Shown here one piece after another: positions 1-9,726 of a stretch of 64,000 bases of DNA. Each line of letters opens with the position of its first letter. The stretch's first letter is position 1. The stretch is from Verrucomicrobiales bacterium (lineage in GTDB: Bacteria; Verrucomicrobiota; Verrucomicrobiia; Limisphaerales; CAIMTB01). The notes under the pieces were generated by a model. It worked only from the letters and a program-made list of their open reading frames with translations. It searched no databases and was not told where the DNA came from. Where the stretch lies: contig JAEUHG010000074.1 in NCBI GenBank assembly GCA_016795425.1, positions 1 to 64,000 on the forward strand, written 5' to 3'. Position numbers and translations under genes: made by a program.

Positions 1-1
1 C

Positions 2-3000
2 ACCCGGTGGACGACACTTCCCGCGGATCTGGATGCGTTGACCTTTTCGGTCGAGCCGGCGGTTCTTGGAAGTGGCTACGTGATCCTGGATTCAGGAGGC
101 GGACTTCAGTCGCGGTTGACGGGTGGCAGCACCTTGGTGCCCGTGCCTGTAGATACGTTGCCGGATGACCTTCGCACGCAAGTCACGACCAATGCGGCCG
201 TGCTCCTGGCGTATCGGTTTCACGGCACTCCCTACACCCTGCCGCTTCAAGTGGGTGCGGCCGATCCTGAATCGTCGATGGTGACCCTGGATCGGTTCCA
301 GCTCCTGGGTGACCTTGGTTCGAATCAGGCCGAGTTCACGCTCTCGGCCACGGCGAAGGTGAAGAATCCGAGGGGCGGATCCCTGGAGCTCCTTTCGGGG
401 GGTGTGGCCATGCAGGAATGGACCGCGACGGACGGGTGGCGACTTCGTTTCGAGGACGGGAAATTCTGGGCTGATTTCGAGAAGCCAGGAGAGTACCCGG
501 TACGGCTTCGCTTTGGTGCGGGCGTGGTCGTGAGCAATGGATGGAGTCGCGTGCGGTTTGACATCGCGTCCGCGGCCCTGGCACCGGTTCGATTGCGGGG
601 ATTGGCGGAAGGGACCGAGGTGGAGTTTCGCGACGCGGCGCGCCCGGAGCGAACGCAACGCGAGTACGCGAGTCATCTGCCCGCGCACGGACGAGTTCAG
701 TTGGGCTGGCGGCCGGCGGTGCCGGAGACCGAGGGTCGCCTCTTCTACTCGGCGGAAGTAGCGACCTTGGTATCGGTCAGTCCGGGTTTGCTGCGCCAGA
801 CTTCGCATCTTCAGGTGAAAGTGATGCAGGGTGAATTGTCGGCAATGACACTGGATCTGGAAGGTGAGGGTGAGATTACTCGGGTTTTGGGTCCGCAGGT
901 GCTGGCGTGGTCTGTGGACCCGGGCACGGCGGGCGGGTCGCGGCGGTTGATGGTCCGGTTCAACCAACCTCAACGGGATCGGACGACCGTTCAAGTGCAG
1001 TGGCAGAGGCCGCTGGGAGCGTTTCCGCAAACCTTCTCCATCCTCCGTATTCAACCCGTGGAAGCGGCGCGTTTGAACGGCTGGGTGCGTATTGTCAACG
1101 AGGGCGCGGTGCGATTGGAAGTCGTGGAAGCCCTCGGCTTGTCCCAGATCTCACCGGAACAATTCGAACCTGCGGATGTGCCTCGGGACTTGCTGACCAC
1201 CCAAGCCACCCAGGTGTTTGCCTATCGATTTTCCGGCGCTGGCCACCGGCTTCGGGTGCAGGCCGACAACATTCTGCCCGAGCTCGCGGTGTCGGAGGTA
1301 CTGGTGTATCGCCTCGGGGAATCGGAGCTTTCGATCGACGCCGAATTCGAGATCGAGGTACGCGAGGCGCCGCTGCGGGATCTGACGGTAAGTCTGCCGA
1401 AAGGTTACTCTGTTGCCCGGGTCCAAGCGGCGGGATTAGCGGATTACTTCGTGAGCGAGACGGCAGGTGACGCTTTGGCGAAGGTGCGCTTGGTTTATAC
1501 CGCGCCGGTGCAGGGGCGGCAGGTGGTTTCCATGAGACTGGAACGGAACCAGTCCTTCACAGGAGATCGCTGGGTGTTGCCGCGGTTGGACGTGGACAAG
1601 GCGAAGTCCGTGCGTGGCCACGTGGGAGTGGCCGTCGAGGCTGGCTTTCGCGTGACCCCGGGCGTCACTTCCGGCCTGACCGAGGTGTCGACGGCCTTCT
1701 TCCCGAAGAAACTGGCGGGACTCCAGTACGCGTTGCGGATCAGCGAACCGAATTGGGAAGTCACCTTGGGTGTGGAGCGCCTGGCGCAGTCGATACAGGC
1801 CGATACCTTCCATCTGTTCTCGGTCGGGGAAGGCATCGCCTACGGCAGCAGTCTGATCAATTACGCGGTATCCGGAGCGCCAGTGGGATTGCTGCGCATC
1901 GAGTTATCCGGCGAATACTTCAATGTCGAGTTCACCGGCAAAAACATCCGCGGCTGGCAGAAGACGGAGCGCGGTTACGAGGTGCAACTCCACAGTCCGG
2001 TGTCCGGTGGGTACGCGTTGCTGGCGACCTATGAGCGACCCTTCAAGACCAGCGGCGAGACGCTGACATTTACCGGCGCGCGGCCCTTGGACGCCCAATC
2101 CGAGCAGGGTTACTCGCTGGCGGTGAGCACCTACCAGTTTCAGGTGCAACCCGTGAATGTTTCGGGGTCGCTGACGGCGTTGGAGTCGGGCGAGGTCCCG
2201 GCGGAGTACCGACTGTTCTTCGATGCCCCGATCCTGGCGGCCTATCGGTATCTCTCTCGGCCCTTCAACCTGCAACTGGCGCTGACGCCGTTGGCCCAAG
2301 GGGCCATGGTGAGCCAGGTCGTGGACCGGGCGGCACTGTCGACGCGAATCTCCGAGGAAGGGCAGGTGGTCACCGAGGCCCGGTATTTCGTGAAGAACAA
2401 GGGGGTGCCTCATCTGCGCCTTCGACTGCCCGAAGGGTCGGAACTATGGTCGGTGGTGGTGGACGGCAAGCCGGTGGTGCCGGTCAAGGATGCCACCTCC
2501 AACCTGATCCCGCTTCCGGGGCGCGCCGATCCGGAAGTGGTGATGGAAGTGGTGGTGAAGATGGCCAGCAAGGCCGCCAACGCGGGCCGCCTCACCGTGC
2601 ACGCACCCATTGTGGCGGCGCCGGTTCTGTTGGCGGAATGGCGCCTCGACCCCGCGGACGGTCGGCGACTCATGTTCCGGGGTGGAACCTTGGCGCCGGC
2701 CGGCGAAAACGCAGACCCCACTGGATTTGGTGCCGTGGGGCGGTTGCTCCACGCGGAGCATCGCCGGCAGGCCGGTGGGTTTCTGGCCCTGATGGGCGCC
2801 GGAATGATGCTGATGGTTTGGGTCTGGTCCGGAATCCGATCCGGGGGCGGGCGACGGTTTGGTCTCCGCCATGGGTTGGCCGGCGCCATGGGTGCGGCCG
2901 CATTGGTTGCGGCGATCGCGGGATTCATGGGATTGAGGCAAATGGTGGAGGGTACGGCGGCCTACGCGGAGCCAGGCCTCCGATTTGTGGCGCCCATTCA

Positions 3001-6000
3001 ACAGGCGGACGCCGAGTGGACCCTGCGATTGGCCAACGTGACGAGGGACGCATCCGGGATGTCCTGGGTGTCGTGGTTGCTCGCTCTCGGCATGGCTGGG
3101 ACAATTTGGGTGGCCTCATGGCTGACCGAACGGTCGTGGCTGCGGAGAACGGGAGTGGCGTTCGGTTGGACAGTACTGTTCTTCGCCGCACTACAGGCCG
3201 AGCAAGGGGGCACGGTTTTCGTCGACCTATGGATGGTCCTACTGGTGTTGCGTCTGGTTCTGCCCGCCTGGATCCGTTGGTGGCAGGGCACACCCATGCC
3301 CACAGCCACTGGCGCCACTCCATCGACGTCCGCGGCAATGGCGACATGGCTGGTGGCTGGCTTTCTGATGGGCGCAGTCGGACTGGAAACCGAGGCCAGG
3401 GCCCAGGCTTCGACGTCTTGGAAGCCGGCCGACTCCGAGCATTCCCTTCCTGAACTCGTGAGCCATGAGGTGGAGGTTCGGGACGACGCCATCCGGGGTA
3501 CGGCGACGGTGCGGTGGGTGGCGCGGAAAGGGCAGGTGCTGCCGTTGTTGATCGAGCCAGGGATTCTGACGCGATCCGGGCATCCGACGAACGCCGCGCG
3601 ATGGGTGACATTACGACGCGACGGTCGTTCCGTTCGGGCGCTGGTGGCGGAATCGGATCAGACCCTCGAATTCGCCCTGGACTATCAGACACGCGTGGCG
3701 CAGCGCGGGATGGATCGGGGGCTGGCCTTGCCTGTGACGCCTGGTTTGGTGCATCGCGCCCGCCTGACCTTGATCGGACTCGACGTTGAAGTGTTCTCGC
3801 CGCAAGCGATCGGGGTGCGGCGTGAGACCTCGGGTTCCAACACCGTGGCGAACCTGGTCCTGGCGCCGACGCCCGAGCCTTGGGTGAGTTGGCGGCCGCG
3901 GACCCGAGACACGCGGGGGGAGAAGCCGGTGTATTTTGCGGAATGGACCCACGGCTTTGTGCCGGGGCCGGGAGTGGTGGAGGGCCTGCACGAACTCCAA
4001 TGGCGGCCTGCCCAGGGAGAGGTGGAGGAGATGCAATTCACGGTGCCTGCCGGTGTCACGATCACGGACGTGACTGCGGTGGGCCTAGGGCAGTGGCGCT
4101 TTGATCCCGACGCCCGCCGCCTGCGGGTGCAATGGACGTCCGCGCAAGCCAAGTCGTTGACGCTGAGAATTCGTTCCCAAGTCACGGCGGGCGCATTACC
4201 CGCCGAATTGAGCGTGGAGGTTCCGCAATTGATCGGCGCATCAGGGCAGGTGGGATTGGTCGGCGTTGCCACCGGAGCCGAGGTGCAGTTGGACGAGGCT
4301 CGGGCGGAAGGCTACGCCGCCATCAACCTCGAGGATTTCCCGACTGCGGTATTGGAACCATTCCGGGCGCTCACGACCGGTCTGACCGTGCGCCGTGCCT
4401 TTCGTTATTCGGACCCCACCGGCCGACTCACCCTCAAAGCATCGGCCGTCGAGCCGGATGTGCGGGTGGAGTCGAGCCAGACCTTGTCCCTGGGCGAGGA
4501 CAGGACCGTTTTGGCGGTGCAATGGAATGTGGAGATTCTGCGCGCGGGCATCTTTCGCATGAGTTTCATTCTGCCGACGGGGCTGGATGTGGAGTCGGTG
4601 AGTGGCCCCGCCTTGAGTCACTGGACCGAACTTAAGTCGGACGGAACTCGCATCGTGACTCTGCACCTGCGTGGAAAGACGACTGGCAGTCAGGATCTGA
4701 ATCTCACTTTGGCCGGGCCTGGGGTACGGTCGACCAACGGGTGGGTGGTGCCGCGACTGGCACTGCGCGAAGCGACGAAGCACAGAGGCCAGTTGATGGT
4801 GGTGCCCGAGCAGGGACTTCGACTGCAAACCGTCGAACGCAACTCCGTCACGCCGTTGGATCCGGCGCAGCTCGGGGTGCGACAGAAGGGCGTGCTGGCG
4901 TTTCGTCTGCTCCAGGATCCCTGGTCCGTGACCCTGAATTTGGAGCGCGTGGATGCCTGGGTGCAGGTGACCAGCTTGCAGCATGCGACCTTTGCGGATG
5001 CGCAGGTGAAGGTCGTCGGGAATCTTCAGTACGAAATCGAGAACACCGGCGTCAAAGCGCTCATGGTGGCCCTGCCGGCGACCGCCGAGAACGTGCGGTT
5101 CACGGGGGAACAAGTGTCGGATTTTGTTGCCGCGACGGCCACCGGTCCCGGTGGGGTTCGAGATTGGGACGTCAAGCTCGGTCGACGCATGCTGGGCCGC
5201 TATGTGCTTCAGGTGACCTATACCTTGCCGGTCGTTGCCGGTGCGGACCAGGCGGTGTTGGACGGCATTCAAGCGCGTGGAGTGAACCTGCAGCGTGGAT
5301 TTGTGACCTTGCAGGCCGGAGGGCGGCTGCAAGTGCGAGCCGAAGCGACGGACGCATTGTCGGCAACGGACTGGCAGGTGATACCGAGGGCGCTTCAGCA
5401 GGGGCTCGAGGCGGTAGCGGCGAGTCATGCGTTTCGTATGACCGATCCGGCCTTTCGGCTGCCGGTGCGCTTGGAACGACACGAAGCGACGCGCCTGCTG
5501 CCGGCCCGTGTGAAGAGCGTTGGCCTGACGACGGTGGTTTCGGATGAAGGCGTGGCATTGACCCAGGTGCGGTTGCAGATGGTGCCGGGCGACAAGAGAC
5601 TCTTGCATCTCACCCTGCCTGCCGGGTCCCGGTTCTGGTTTGCCTTTGTGAATCAGGGCAGCGTTTGGCCCTGGCAGAGCACCAATCAGATCCTGCTGCC
5701 CATCGACCAGACCGCGCGACGGGGCGAGGACACGACGGTGGAGTTCTATTACTCGGGAAAGGTGGGGAATGGGGGGCGGCGGACCTTGGACCTGGACCTG
5801 ATGGCGCCGCGGCTGGACCTGCCGTTGGAAGACATCCAGTGGGCGGTGTATCTCGGGGAGCGGTGGGCCTTGTCGGATTGGGGGGGAGCGCTGCAATTGA
5901 AGGATCCGGGGATGGAGGTGGTGCCGGTGGCGGTGGATCTCCAGACCTACGTGCAGAAGGAATCGCAATCGCGGCAGGAAAAGACCCGCGAGGCGGAGCA

Positions 6001-6598
6001 GTTTCTCAACCTGGCCAACTCCCTCCTGGCCCAGGGCGATCCTCAGGAGGCACGCCGCGCGTTTCAGCAAGCCTACGGATTGTCGCAGCATGATCAGGCC
6101 TTCAACGAAGATGCGCGCGTGCAACTGAACAACCTTCGGACTCAACAGGCGCTGGTAGGATTGAATTTCCGCGACGCCCGCGTGATGGGCGAAGGGGCGG
6201 GCGGAGGCGGCGCGACCGCTGGTGCGCCGGCGCCCCGCGGGTTGCTGGAAAACCGGGCACCCACCTATACGCAGGAGGAAGCCCGCCAGTGGCTTGACCG
6301 CAAAGGCGCGGACGAAAACGCCGCCCAGGCGCGGTTGGCGGAGCGGATTATTCAACAGCAGGACGCGGCCCTGGCGAGTCCGGCGGCGATTCGCGCCGCC
6401 ATTCCTGAACAAGGCCGGAAATTCCTCTTCACGCGGCCATTGGAAGTGAATCCATGGGCGGAACTGAGGTTGAACATCGAGGCGAAGTCCACCGCGGATG
6501 TCTCGTGGGGGATGCGGTGGGGATTGGTGTTGGGAGTGTTTCTACTGGCCTTGGTGTTCCTCGCCGTGGGTCGGTGGGGACGCCGATCCGAGGCTTGA
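2..6598 (+). CDS. Giant internally duplicated membrane-anchored protein, 5' partial
   Basis: The reading frame is open to the left edge, so the true start lies upstream; a TTG at 38 is only the first possible start codon seen. About 2,198 residues are visible. Counted from position 38, beta-rich modules fill residues 1-900, about six hydrophobic segments follow (912-933, 945-967, 1007-1029, 1041-1054, 1058-1079, 1100-1119), then a second beta-rich block (1125-1930), a short TPR-like helical stretch near 1975-2040, and a C-terminal membrane segment at about 2156-2177. The end of the first block (about 735-830) aligns by eye with the end of the second (about 1797-1890), so the protein looks like two fused copies. 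I do not recognise a named domain. A cell-envelope role is likely from the membrane anchors. It lies upstream of the GTPase gene set but 53 bases separate it from the next start, so shared transcription is possible but unproven. Confidence 0.8.
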   Translation, partial: TRWTTLPADLDALTFSVEPAVLGSGYVILDSGGGLQSRLTGGSTLVPVPVDTLPDDLRTQVTTNAAVLLAYRFHGTPYTLPLQVGAADPESSMVTLDRFQLLGDLGSNQAEFTLSATAKVKNPRGGSLELLSGGVAMQEWTATDGWRLRFEDGKFWADFEKPGEYPVRLRFGAGVVVSNGWSRVRFDIASAALAPVRLRGLAEGTEVEFRDAARPERTQREYASHLPAHGRVQLGWRPAVPETEGRLFYSAEVATLVSVSPGLLRQTSHLQVKVMQGELSAMTLDLEGEGEITRVLGPQVLAWSVDPGTAGGSRRLMVRFNQPQRDRTTVQVQWQRPLGAFPQTFSILRIQPVEAARLNGWVRIVNEGAVRLEVVEALGLSQISPEQFEPADVPRDLLTTQATQVFAYRFSGAGHRLRVQADNILPELAVSEVLVYRLGESELSIDAEFEIEVREAPLRDLTVSLPKGYSVARVQAAGLADYFVSETAGDALAKVRLVYTAPVQGRQVVSMRLERNQSFTGDRWVLPRLDVDKAKSVRGHVGVAVEAGFRVTPGVTSGLTEVSTAFFPKKLAGLQYALRISEPNWEVTLGVERLAQSIQADTFHLFSVGEGIAYGSSLINYAVSGAPVGLLRIELSGEYFNVEFTGKNIRGWQKTERGYEVQLHSPVSGGYALLATYERPFKTSGETLTFTGARPLDAQSEQGYSLAVSTYQFQVQPVNVSGSLTALESGEVPAEYRLFFDAPILAAYRYLSRPFNLQLALTPLAQGAMVSQVVDRAALSTRISEEGQVVTEARYFVKNKGVPHLRLRLPEGSELWSVVVDGKPVVPVKDATSNLIPLPGRADPEVVMEVVVKMASKAANAGRLTVHAPIVAAPVLLAEWRLDPADGRRLMFRGGTLAPAGENADPTGFGAVGRLLHAEHRRQAGGFLALMGAGMMLMVWVWSGIRSGGGRRFGLRHGLAGAMGAAALVAAIAGFMGLRQMVEGTAAYAEPGLRFVAPIQQADAEWTLRLANVTRDASGMSWVSWLLALGMAGTIWVASWLTERSWLRRTGVAFGWTVLFFAALQAEQGGTVFVDLWMVLLVLRLVLPAWIRWWQGTPMPTATGATPSTSAAMATWLVAGFLMGAVGLETEARAQASTSWKPADSEHSLPELVSHEVEVRDDAIRGTATVRWVARKGQVLPLLIEPGILTRSGHPTNAARWVTLRRDGRSVRALVAESDQTLEFALDYQTRVAQRGMDRGLALPVTPGLVHRARLTLIGLDVEVFSPQAIGVRRETSGSNTVANLVLAPTPEPWVSWRPRTRDTRGEKPVYFAEWTHGFVPGPGVVEGLHELQWRPAQGEVEEMQFTVPAGVTITDVTAVGLGQWRFDPDARRLRVQWTSAQAKSLTLRIRSQVTAGALPAELSVEVPQLIGASGQVGLVGVATGAEVQLDEARAEGYAAINLEDFPTAVLEPFRALTTGLTVRRAFRYSDPTGRLTLKASAVEPDVRVESSQTLSLGEDRTVLAVQWNVEILRAGIFRMSFILPTGLDVESVSGPALSHWTELKSDGTRIVTLHLRGKTTGSQDLNLTLAGPGVRSTNGWVVPRLALREATKHRGQLMVVPEQGLRLQTVERNSVTPLDPAQLGVRQKGVLAFRLLQDPWSVTLNLERVDAWVQVTSLQHATFADAQVKVVGNLQYEIENTGVKALMVALPATAENVRFTGEQVSDFVAATATGPGGVRDWDVKLGRRMLGRYVLQVTYTLPVVAGADQAVLDGIQARGVNLQRGFVTLQAGGRLQVRAEATDALSATDWQVIPRALQQGLEAVAASHAFRMTDPAFRLPVRLERHEATRLLPARVKSVGLTTVVSDEGVALTQVRLQMVPGDKRLLHLTLPAGSRFWFAFVNQGSVWPWQSTNQILLPIDQTARRGEDTTVEFYYSGKVGNGGRRTLDLDLMAPRLDLPLEDIQWAVYLGERWALSDWGGALQLKDPGMEVVPVAVDLQTYVQKESQSRQEKTREAEQFLNLANSLLAQGDPQEARRAFQQAYGLSQHDQAFNEDARVQLNNLRTQQALVGLNFRDARVMGEGAGGGGATAGAPAPRGLLENRAPTYTQEEARQWLDRKGADENAAQARLAERIIQQQDAALASPAAIRAAIPEQGRKFLFTRPLEVNPWAELRLNIEAKSTADVSWGMRWGLVLGVFLLALVFLAVGRWGRRSEA

Positions 6599-6651
6599 AA
6601 CGAGATTTTTCTGGCTTTCTGACAGTCGGCGTCGATAAGGGACGTACCTGC

Positions 6652-7311
6652 ATGGGCAAGCCAGCCGTTTCTCAAGGAGGACGTCCTCGCCCGAGCCGGT
6701 CCGGGGCGAAGACCAGCACACCGGCGTTGAAGCAACCGCGAACCATGAGTGCATCCAATTCGTCGTCGGCCTCCGGGGCCACCAACCGAACCGATGAAGC
6801 CAACAACGTCGACAAGATCCGCGACATCTTGTTCGGCAATCAGATGAAGGATTACGACGCGAAGTTTGCGCGTCTGGAGGAGCGGCTCAAGGCGGAGGCC
6901 GAAGAATTGCGTGACGACCTCAAGCGCCGGTTGGCATCGCTGGAGGCCTATGTGAAGGGAGAACTGGGCGCCCTGTCCGAACAGCTTCAGACCGAAAAGG
7001 ACGAACGCCTCCAGTCGGACAAGGGTCTTTCCGTGGAACTCAAGGACCACGTCAAAGCCTGGGAAAAGAAGAACCAGCAGTTCGAGGCCCAGAACGACAA
7101 GGCCCATCGGGAGCTCCGCGAGCAGTTGCTCGGGGAAGCCAATCGGTTGGGCGAAGAGATCCGGCAAAAAACCAAGGACCTCGCCGCCTCGCTGGCCCGC
7201 GAATCGCAGGATCTGCGCGGAGCCCTCACGCCGAAGCAGCAGCTGGCCGAGATCCTCGCCCAAATGGCCCTCCAGCTGAAGGGCGACGCCCCAGAGAAGC
7301 GCGAGCGGTAA
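6652..7311 (+). CDS. Coiled-coil protein preceding OmpA/Ras-like GTPase genes
   Basis: This gene encodes about 219 residues, mostly charged heptad-like helix from the segment KIRDILFGNQ onward, rich in Glu, Lys, Leu and Gln, with no signal peptide or membrane segment. A cytoplasmic coiled coil is therefore likely. The start at 6652 has an AAGGGA nine bases upstream. A second in-frame ATG at 6745 begins MSASNSS and is equally reasonable, because the extra residues are basic and low in complexity. The gene ends 24 bases before the OmpA-domain gene, so the two are probably co-transcribed. No enzyme motif is visible. An adaptor or scaffold for the neighbouring OmpA protein and GTPase is a guess from position only. 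Confidence 0.75.
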   Translation: MGKPAVSQGGRPRPSRSGAKTSTPALKQPRTMSASNSSSASGATNRTDEANNVDKIRDILFGNQMKDYDAKFARLEERLKAEAEELRDDLKRRLASLEAYVKGELGALSEQLQTEKDERLQSDKGLSVELKDHVKAWEKKNQQFEAQNDKAHRELREQLLGEANRLGEEIRQKTKDLAASLARESQDLRGALTPKQQLAEILAQMALQLKGDAPEKRER

Positions 7312-7335
7312 TCACCCGGGAACCGGGTTCCGTCC

Positions 7336-9090
7336 ATGCTCGAGTCCCGCCCTCAACCGTCGGAGGTCCCCTCCGCGGGCGGCGATCCGCGCCAGGCCGA
7401 GGCGATGGACGAGTTGCGACGGTTGCTGCTCGGCCGGCAGCAGGAGCGATGGTCCGACCTGGCCCGGCGCGTCGAAGACCCGTCCTTGCGGGCCGAGGAC
7501 GTGAGCCGCGTCCTGCCGCAAGCCGTGGCGCGGTGTTCGAAACAGGACGGACGTCTTTCTCAGGCGCTCGCCCCGGCAGTGGAATCCGCTTTGCGCACCT
7601 CGATTCGTCGGGATCCGCGCGTCCTGGCCAACGCCATCTTTCCCATTATCGGCCCGGCGATCCGACAGGCCGTCTCGGATTCGCTTCGCCGCCTGGTCGA
7701 GACCCTGAATCGCGCCATGGAATTGGGTCTGTCGTGGCGCGGCCTGGCATGGCGGTGGGAAGCCTGGCGGACGGGACGTCCTTTGGGAGAAGTTGTCCTG
7801 GCGCATTCCCTGATCTTCCGGGTGGAGCAGGTCTTTCTCATTCATCGGCCCACCGGCCTTTTGTTGGTTGATGTCGCCGCCCCGGGGTTGGTGGCGGAGA
7901 ATCAGGACGTCATTTCCGCCATGCTCACCGCGGTGCGTGACTTCGTGAAGGATGCCTTCCGGACCACCCCGGGCGATGAGTTGTCGACGGCGCGGGTTGG
8001 GGACCTCGATTTATGGGTGGAGAGCGGGCCGCACGCGATCCTGGCGGCGGCGATCCGTGGTCAGGCGCCGGTGGAGTATCGTGAGAAGCTCCGGCGAACC
8101 CTGGAGGCGATTCACCGGGATGAAGCCTCCACGCTGGCCGGCTTTTCCGGGGACTCCGCCCCCCTGGCATTCCTGCAATCGAATCTGGAGGAATGCCTGG
8201 AAGTGCGGCATCGGACCGGGGCGGAAGGAGGAGGCCGGTCATGGAAACTCCTGGCCGTTAGCTCGGTGGCGATCCTCGTCCTCGTGGCATGGCTGGGCAA
8301 CACGTGGTGGCAGCACCGCAGGGAGGAGGCTTTCCTGGACCGATTGCGCACCGAACCGGGAATCCTGGTCACCGAGGCACGACGGAGTGGTGGGCGGCTT
8401 TGGGTGTCCGGATTGCGCGACCCCATGGCGGCCGATCCAGCGAGCCTGGCTTGGTCGGCTCGCTTGTCGCCCGACGAGGACGTCGTGTTCCGGTGGGAAC
8501 CTTACCTGGCGCTGACACCGGATCTGACCCTGCGCCGGGCGCGAGCGCGCTTGAATCCGCCGTCCGGTGTGAATCTCGATTTGCAGGGAGGCGCCCTGAT
8601 CCTGGAAGGAGTGGGATCACCGGAGTGGAATCGGGAGGCGGCGCGGTTGGGAGCATCGGTGCCTGGGGTGGACCGAGTGGATGTCTCGGGTTTGTCGCAT
8701 GACGGCGCGGCGCAGGTGCAGCGGCTGGTGGAAACCCTTCAACGCCAGACGCTTTACTTTGACACCGCCCAGACGGTGTTGGCCGGGCAGGTGCCGACCG
8801 TGAACGCCGTGGTGGAGGCGGCGCGGGCGTTGGAGAGTCTGGTGGGGCGCCTGGGGAAGAAGGCGTCGCTGGTGGTGGTGGGACACGCCGACCGGTCAGG
8901 GCGCGAGGAGCTGAACACGCGCCTCAGCCAGCAGCGCGCGGAAGCGGTGCGGTCGAGGCTGGTGGCGGCGGGATTGTCTCCTGAGTTTGTGCAAGGCGTG
9001 GGTGTGGGTTCCTCAGCGCCGTCGCGTCCGCAGTCGCCCACCGATGCGGCCAACCGCCGGGTGACATTCGAGGTGCGGTGGGTTCGGTGA
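7336..9090 (+). CDS. OmpA-domain protein with single internal membrane segment
   Basis: The 584-residue product has a large N-terminal helical domain (about 1-300), a single membrane helix at about 301-324, a BON-like region (about 340-460) and a C-terminal OmpA/MotB domain from about 470. The OmpA signature is seen in YFDTAQTVL followed by VVVGHADRSG and a run of Arg/Gln-rich helix. OmpA-like domains bind peptidoglycan. With only one membrane helix, the likely topology is a cytoplasmic N-terminal half and a periplasmic OmpA half that grips the wall, unlike a classical outer-membrane OmpA barrel. It sits between the coiled-coil gene and the Ras-like GTPase gene. The cytoplasmic half could contact the GTPase; this is inference. 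The domain assignment is firm, the partner is not. Confidence 0.85.
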   Translation: MLESRPQPSEVPSAGGDPRQAEAMDELRRLLLGRQQERWSDLARRVEDPSLRAEDVSRVLPQAVARCSKQDGRLSQALAPAVESALRTSIRRDPRVLANAIFPIIGPAIRQAVSDSLRRLVETLNRAMELGLSWRGLAWRWEAWRTGRPLGEVVLAHSLIFRVEQVFLIHRPTGLLLVDVAAPGLVAENQDVISAMLTAVRDFVKDAFRTTPGDELSTARVGDLDLWVESGPHAILAAAIRGQAPVEYREKLRRTLEAIHRDEASTLAGFSGDSAPLAFLQSNLEECLEVRHRTGAEGGGRSWKLLAVSSVAILVLVAWLGNTWWQHRREEAFLDRLRTEPGILVTEARRSGGRLWVSGLRDPMAADPASLAWSARLSPDEDVVFRWEPYLALTPDLTLRRARARLNPPSGVNLDLQGGALILEGVGSPEWNREAARLGASVPGVDRVDVSGLSHDGAAQVQRLVETLQRQTLYFDTAQTVLAGQVPTVNAVVEAARALESLVGRLGKKASLVVVGHADRSGREELNTRLSQQRAEAVRSRLVAAGLSPEFVQGVGVGSSAPSRPQSPTDAANRRVTFEVRWVR

Positions 9091-9160
9091 AACGGGGAGG
9101 CGCCGACGGGTGTCGAACTGACCGAGAGACATGCAACGCTATCAGTGGGAAGGGAATGCG

Positions 9161-9703
9161 ATGATCCAACTCAAGATCTGTCTGCTGGGCTCGTTCGCCG
9201 TGGGGAAGACCAGCCTGGTAGCCCGTTTTTCGCGGGGGATATTTTCGGACAAGTATTTGGCGACCTTGGGAGTCAAGATTGACCGCAAACGAATCCAGGT
9301 GGACGGGACAGCGGTAACTCTCATTTTATGGGACATGGCGGGGGAGGATGAGTTCGCCAAGGTGCAGATGTCTTATTTGACGGGTGCGGCGGGTTACTTG
9401 CTCGTGTTTGACGGGACTCGAAAGCTGACATTCGACCAGGCATTGATCCTGGAGGAGCGGGCGCGCACCACGGTGGGGGCCCTGCCTTTTGTCGTATTGG
9501 CGAACAAAGCCGATCTGGAGGATCAATGGGAGGTGAGCGCGGGTGACATCAAAGCATTGACGGCGCGGAAGTGGTTGGTTCAGAAAACGAGCGCTAAGAC
9601 GGGGGAGGACGTCGATGGCGCGTTCGAAAAATTAGTGAGGGGTATTCTGAGTCGACGTGGGAGTTCCGCGGGGACCCAGGCTCAGGATTCCGCCGAAAGT
9701 TGA
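9161..9703 (+). CDS. Ras-superfamily small GTPase (Rab-like, prokaryotic)
   Basis: The product is a 180-residue soluble GTPase. Motifs in order are the P-loop GSFAVGKTS (G10-S18), the switch I threonine T35 in YLATLGV, the G3 motif WDMAGED (D58-D63), NKAD at 115-118 and SAK at 144-146. This is the complete Ras-type set, with a Rab-like core. The position matching Ras Gln61 is Glu62, so intrinsic hydrolysis may be altered. An upstream ATG at 9131 is in frame, but 9161 is preferred because GGAAGGGA ends six bases before it and the P-loop then falls at the usual distance from the N terminus. There is no C-terminal prenylation-type cysteine. It lies between OmpA-domain and histidine-kinase genes, suggesting a signalling role similar in kind to MglA-like prokaryotic GTPases; the target is unknown. 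Confidence 0.93.
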   Translation: MIQLKICLLGSFAVGKTSLVARFSRGIFSDKYLATLGVKIDRKRIQVDGTAVTLILWDMAGEDEFAKVQMSYLTGAAGYLLVFDGTRKLTFDQALILEERARTTVGALPFVVLANKADLEDQWEVSAGDIKALTARKWLVQKTSAKTGEDVDGAFEKLVRGILSRRGSSAGTQAQDSAES

Positions 9704-9726
9704 CGCAACGTGGGTAACCGACGCGG

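Noticed and set aside
4241-6412. 723-residue open frame on the - strand inside the giant protein gene
   Set aside because: It is antisense to a frame with clear domains and membrane segments, its translation is Arg/His/Pro-rich without domain content, and long antisense frames are expected at this GC content.
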